Shown here piece by piece: positions 59,797 to 64,000 of a stretch of DNA of 64,000 bases. The stretch spans positions 248,001 to 312,000 of the forward strand of contig JALMLS010000093.1 of the NCBI GenBank assembly GCA_038496445.1. Reading direction: 5' to 3'. Numbering within the stretch: the stretch's first letter is position 1; each line of letters begins with the position of its first letter. The notes beneath the pieces were generated by a model. That model had not been told where the DNA came from. It made no database searches and saw only the letters and a list, made by a program, of their open reading frames with translations. Position numbers and translations under genes: made by a program. Origin of the DNA: Trichosphaerium sp. ATCC 40318. Taxonomy: Eukaryota; Discosea; Flabellinia; Trichosidae.

Positions 59797-60006
59797 GTTT
59801 GAAAAGTTTGTGAACAACTTAAACCCATAGTGATTAAGCCCCTGATTATTTTCACTCTAAACAAATACTCCGTATGGATCTAATAAGAACATAGAAACCT
59901 GTTGTTAACGTAGTAGAGTCATACAACGACTTTAAGCCGAGATATTATGAAAAGTCAAAGCGGTTCTCTGTAAGCTTTTGGACGTTAATCAAAAAGTGTA
60001 AATACG

Positions 60007-63000
60007 ATGGAGAAGGATGACGAAGCATCTCTCACTTCGAAAACAAGCGCTAGTACATCAGATTCGAAAAAAAGAAAAAGGCGAATACCAAAATGCGCAT
60101 TACACTATCAACTGGACAGACCACTGCCAGTTATTAAAGAATTCAGCGTAAATTATACCATTAACACAAAGTCATTCACAAACTTCTTAGGTGGGTGTCA
60201 TGGAGGCTATGAAGCTTCTAGGACTTGCGAAACGCATATACTACTACGCAAAGGAGCAAAAGAGTACGTTATACGTTATTTTAAGTAACTTCGCTGAATA
60301 CCGCTAAAACAGCGTAAATTGAGCGCCTTGTACCTGTTTGTACTCATAATTACTATCAAAGGTAAAAAACGGCTACCAACAATTGATGCATTCGCAACAC
60401 ATAGCTACAGTACGTTGTTTTTAGTGTCAGTCGAAAAAACCCTTTTGTACGACTGCTCCGGCTTCATTTATTTAATATCTGGGTAGAAGCGATTTGTGGC
60501 GTGCCTATTGGTGGTATCGGAAGCGGTTCTATAACACGTGGAACGCACGGGGGTTTCGTAAGGTACTAATTCTACTGTTTTTTTGGCTGTTGAACTATCA
60601 ACTTTATTTATCATGGGTACCTCTCTTTGGTACACTATGACGTCAATTATTTTAGTACTATTGATACCGTGATATAATATTAACCATTCTATAACCAGAT
60701 GGTGCCTCAGTCCGCCCAGTATATCAAAACAGAAGCAAATCTTTACAAACCAATTTTCTTTCTTCAGTAGACCAAGTGATGATCCTTCTGCAGAGCCTAA
60801 AGTCTCCGTTCTGAATCCATCAAAGCCGTCTATGAAGGAATCTCCAACTAGCACAGCATGGGATTGGAATGTGAACGGCTCTAACTCGCACTTTCACGGT
60901 CTGTTTCCACGTCAATGGAATGTTTACAAGTAAGTGTTTCGGACTAAATATTTTTACACGGATTTAAAGTACCTAGCGAACCTGATCCAGATATCACAGC
61001 CACATGTGAACAAATATCTCCAGTATGGCCACATAACTACAAAGAATCATGTCTACCTGTTGGAGTGTTTGTTTGGACACTAGTGCGTACAAAAAATAAT
61101 TAACAGTGTTCAACTAATATTTCTACTAGGAAAACAAAGGTAAAGTAGATAAAGACGTTAGCATCATGTTCACGTTTGAAAATGATAATGGTCATTCTGG
61201 AGGCGATGGTGGTCACTCTAATACGTTATTTCATTTCAAAGAAGATGATTATGATAAATATCCTAACCGCGGTGTTGACAAGGGTGAAGAACCTCCAAAT
61301 CGAATACTAAGAAGTGCGTCACATTCAGAAAAAAGTTAGTCCTTACTTTTTTTTGAAGATCTAAAACTGATGGAGCTACTGTGGTTGGTATAAAGATGAA
61401 ACATCATCATCAGCGTAAAATAAAATTACATGATGGTGGTATAGTACCTTTTCTTGATGAGGAATCATTTGCTATAGCAACACGAATCACAACAATAGAG
61501 AAGGTTGTTAAGAAAAGTAAAAGCGTCAAAGTCGACTTTGATGAGGAGAAGTACGTCTCTTTTGGTTTTTTTTTTGAGTTTCTTTGCACGTGTTTTTTTG
61601 TTTTGTTGATTGTGATTGATTATTGTTTTAAATTTCACATAGGGCAAATCATGCCAAAGCTGAAGAGATTGTAAGAGGAAAGTCTAAATACAAATCATTA
61701 GTTGCAAAATATGATTCAAACTCTTTCTGCTCACAAGACTCTGAAGTCACATACGTCACCCACTTTTCTTCAAGTGATAAAGACTCTCTCCGTGCTCTCT
61801 GGCAATCATTTTCAACTACAGGAAAACTACCCAATATCACTACATCACCTCTTCTTTCCAAAATAGGTGAAAAAATCGCTGGAGCACTTGCTGTTTCAAC
61901 CAAGGTATGCAAGAAAAACTGGTGCAACTGTTTGAGAAAAAAACCTTGTAGTTCATACTAACCAATACTAAAAAGGTCCCCGTTGGCGCCACTGTGAAAA
62001 TAGAGTTCTCATTAGCTTGGCACATACCAATAGCACGATTCTTTGCTGGAACGCCATACTGGAGGTCAGAGCACTTGTTTTATCATTTCAGTGAATACTA
62101 ACTGTACATTTCGAAACCAGGCGATATCGTCGGTATTATAAAGGTCCTGTTGTATTAGAAAGACTTGTACGTGATGCATTGATTGAGTACCCTTCATGGA
62201 GGAAGAATATCGAAAAATGGCAGAAACCTATTACTAAAAACAAACAAATGAATAAGAATTATAAACAAGCATTATTCAATGAACTTTATTACCTTGTTGA
62301 TGGCGGTAGTGTTTGGTTAGATAACTTCGATTTGGATGAAGGTACAACAAAACAAAACAAAAAAAACACGTGATTTTGTTTATTAAATCTATTATTAGAT
62401 ACTCAGCTTGATGCTAATGACATGGGAAGATTTGGATATTTAGAGGGATTGGAGTATCTCATGTACAATACATACGATGTTCATTTTTATGCTTCTTTTG
62501 CGTTGGGTATGCTGTGGCCAAAGATTGAGTTGGCGTTGCAAGTACGTTACCGCAACGTTCATGTAGAGATTTTTATTTTGTACTAGGAGGATGTAGCTAA
62601 AGCTACAATGACTGAGTATGAGGATGTATGGACTACTTTACATACAGGAGAAAAAGCCAAGAGAAAAGTAAGCGTTGCTATACTTTATCGCCGTTTAATA
62701 CCTTTTAGACGCTTCACTCTGTGCCTCATGATATGGGAAATCCTGGAGATGATCCTTGGAAGCGAGTTAACTCGTATAACATACAAGTAAGTTTCAAAGT
62801 AAATAAAATCATCAAACTGAGAAATCATTTATTTCTTTGTGAACGACCAACAAACTGTTCTCTTTAGGATATTTCGAGATGGAAGGATTTAAATTGCAAG
62901 TTTGTTTTACAAATATACAGAGACTATATCATCACAAAGGATAATCCAGATATAGATTCAATGGGATTTCTCAAACGTGAGTTTAGAAAAAAGTAAAAAT

Positions 63001-64000
63001 CTCCCACCTAAATTTTTTGCTCAACTATAGGTATGTGGCCTGTTATGAAGCACGCAATTGGATACATGATGCAGTTTGATAAAGATAGTGATGGAATGAT
63101 AGAAAATGAAGGTTTCCCTGACCAAACTTATGATGCGTGGTCTGTTTTAGGTTGCAGGTAACGCATTTAATAAAATACCGTAATTTTGCACGTGATGCTT
63201 AACAAAACACTGATAGCGCGTACTGTGGAAGTTTATGGATAGCAGCGTTGAAGACTTGCAGGTTAGGACATTTTTGGTTTTGATATAAGCTATTGTTTGT
63301 TAAATGGTTTCGCTTTTCTGTAGTGTCGTCGGTAAGCTACTGGATGATAAAGAGAGTGCTGAGAGTTATGATGTAAAATACGCTAAAGGTAATCGATTTT
63401 TTTATTATCTTTTCTTCTTAATTCGTTAACTGATGGTTTCTTTAGCGTGTTCTGTATACATTGATAAATTATGGAATGGTCGGTATTTTGATTACGACGA
63501 AACAGATCGTAATCACGGAGACTCTATAATGGCACGTGATTAAAACAAATAATATCGCTCTTTTTCGTTTCTCTAATGTCTTTTATTTATATAGAGCGAT
63601 ATGCTTGCAGGTGTATGGTATGCCAATGCGTGCGATTTAGGAGATATTTTACCTCGTGATAAAGTCATTTCATCGCTTAAGGTGATACATGAGTTTAACC
63701 TACAGAAATTCAATACTACACAAAATATGAGACTTGGACCAATAAATGGCATGCACCCAAACGGTACGTAAAAAAATACTGTATAACTATAGTTTGTCAT
63801 TGGATGGCCATGTTCGATACTTATGTTAACCAGGAACTATTGATAAGACGTGTTTGCAGTCAAGAGAAGTATGGACAGGGACTGCATATGCACTAGCAGC
63901 GTATGTTTTAATGTTCAAAAAAAAGTTGTTTTAAGTTGTTTCTTGCTATGTTGGATTATCATCAAAGCTGTAGTAACAAGTTGATTTTTAGGTTATTCCT
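60007..64000 (+). CDS. GBA2: Non-lysosomal glucosylceramidase (GBA2-type, GH116), 5' part
   Basis: The start at 60007 gives [20 protein letters not shown] and a basic stretch [10 protein letters not shown]. Exons then read [132 protein letters not shown] (nucleophile Glu), [56 protein letters not shown] and [19 protein letters not shown] (acid/base Asp). The window ends within a later exon ([15 protein letters not shown]), so the C-terminus is missing. GBA2 hydrolyses glucosylceramide at the cytosolic face of the ER and Golgi. Introns are short (50-80 nt). The N-terminal exon boundaries near 60180-60450 are not fully resolved. Confidence 0.92.

Noticed and set aside
60468-60854. 128-codon minus-strand frame over the GBA2 gene
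   Set aside because: It is antisense to plus-strand exons with clear GH116 motifs ([11 protein letters not shown]) and has no family resemblance.

Overview
The window is nuclear DNA of an intron-rich, AT-rich (roughly 37% GC by eye) unicellular eukaryote. Genes are packed back to back on both strands, usually less than 300 bases apart. Most are cut by introns of about 30-70 nt that begin GTA(C/A)GT and end in a T-run plus AG, and almost every gene model below depends on removing such introns. I cannot name the species. The gene set (BEACH/WD40 protein, VIT-VWA protein, GBA2-type glucosylceramidase, fucose mutarotase, BPI/LBP-fold protein, chromoshadow and PHD domains) is typical of a heterotrophic or amoeboid protist or an early-branching opisthokont rather than an animal or plant.

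Layout. 1-1650: 3' end of a BPI/LBP-like gene converging on a small minus-strand gene, followed by a decayed tandem copy of both. 2.3-4.7 kb: basic orphan protein, SAP-domain protein, Arf-like GTPase with an altered switch II. 4.9-11.5 kb: secreted alpha-L-fucosidase, a decayed LRR pseudogene, an adenylate-forming (4CL-like) enzyme and an extended-SDR reductase. 11.7-17 kb: a repeat protein with a nuclease-like C-terminus, an NTF2-like protein, a ZNF830/CCDC16-like acidic protein and a small orphan. 16.9-30.8 kb: one giant neurobeachin/LRBA-type gene with an ordinary ConA-like, PH, BEACH, WD40 order. One of its introns (1035 nt, against about 50 nt for the rest) holds a complete three-exon antisense gene. 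31.3-38 kb: an F-box/LRR gene with no introns, unassigned secreted or surface genes, a TDP2-like phosphodiesterase and an F-box-like/MORN-like gene with at most one doubtful 26-nt intron. 38.3-49 kb: two large minus-strand genes, a PHD/chromoshadow/LSD1-finger nuclear protein and a VIT-VWA protein that also carries SF3B1-like RWD motifs and a DUF2135-like domain. 49.2-64 kb: fucose mutarotase, LRR-BTB protein, a tiny single-TM protein, a membrane-anchored coiled-coil protein, an EF-hand protein, a large secreted protein resembling glycosidases, and the 5' part of a GBA2-type glucosylceramidase running off the window.

Themes. Glycan handling recurs: fucosidase, fucose mutarotase, beta-glucosylceramidase and a possible secreted glycosidase. 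These are scattered and need not be co-regulated. The strongest unusual signals are the antisense gene inside a BEACH-gene intron, the VIT-VWA-RWD-DUF2135 architecture, candidate ultrashort introns of 26-38 nt, a strong excess of the palindrome CACGTG across introns and spacers, and LRR and MORN-like genes whose style resembles giant-virus families.
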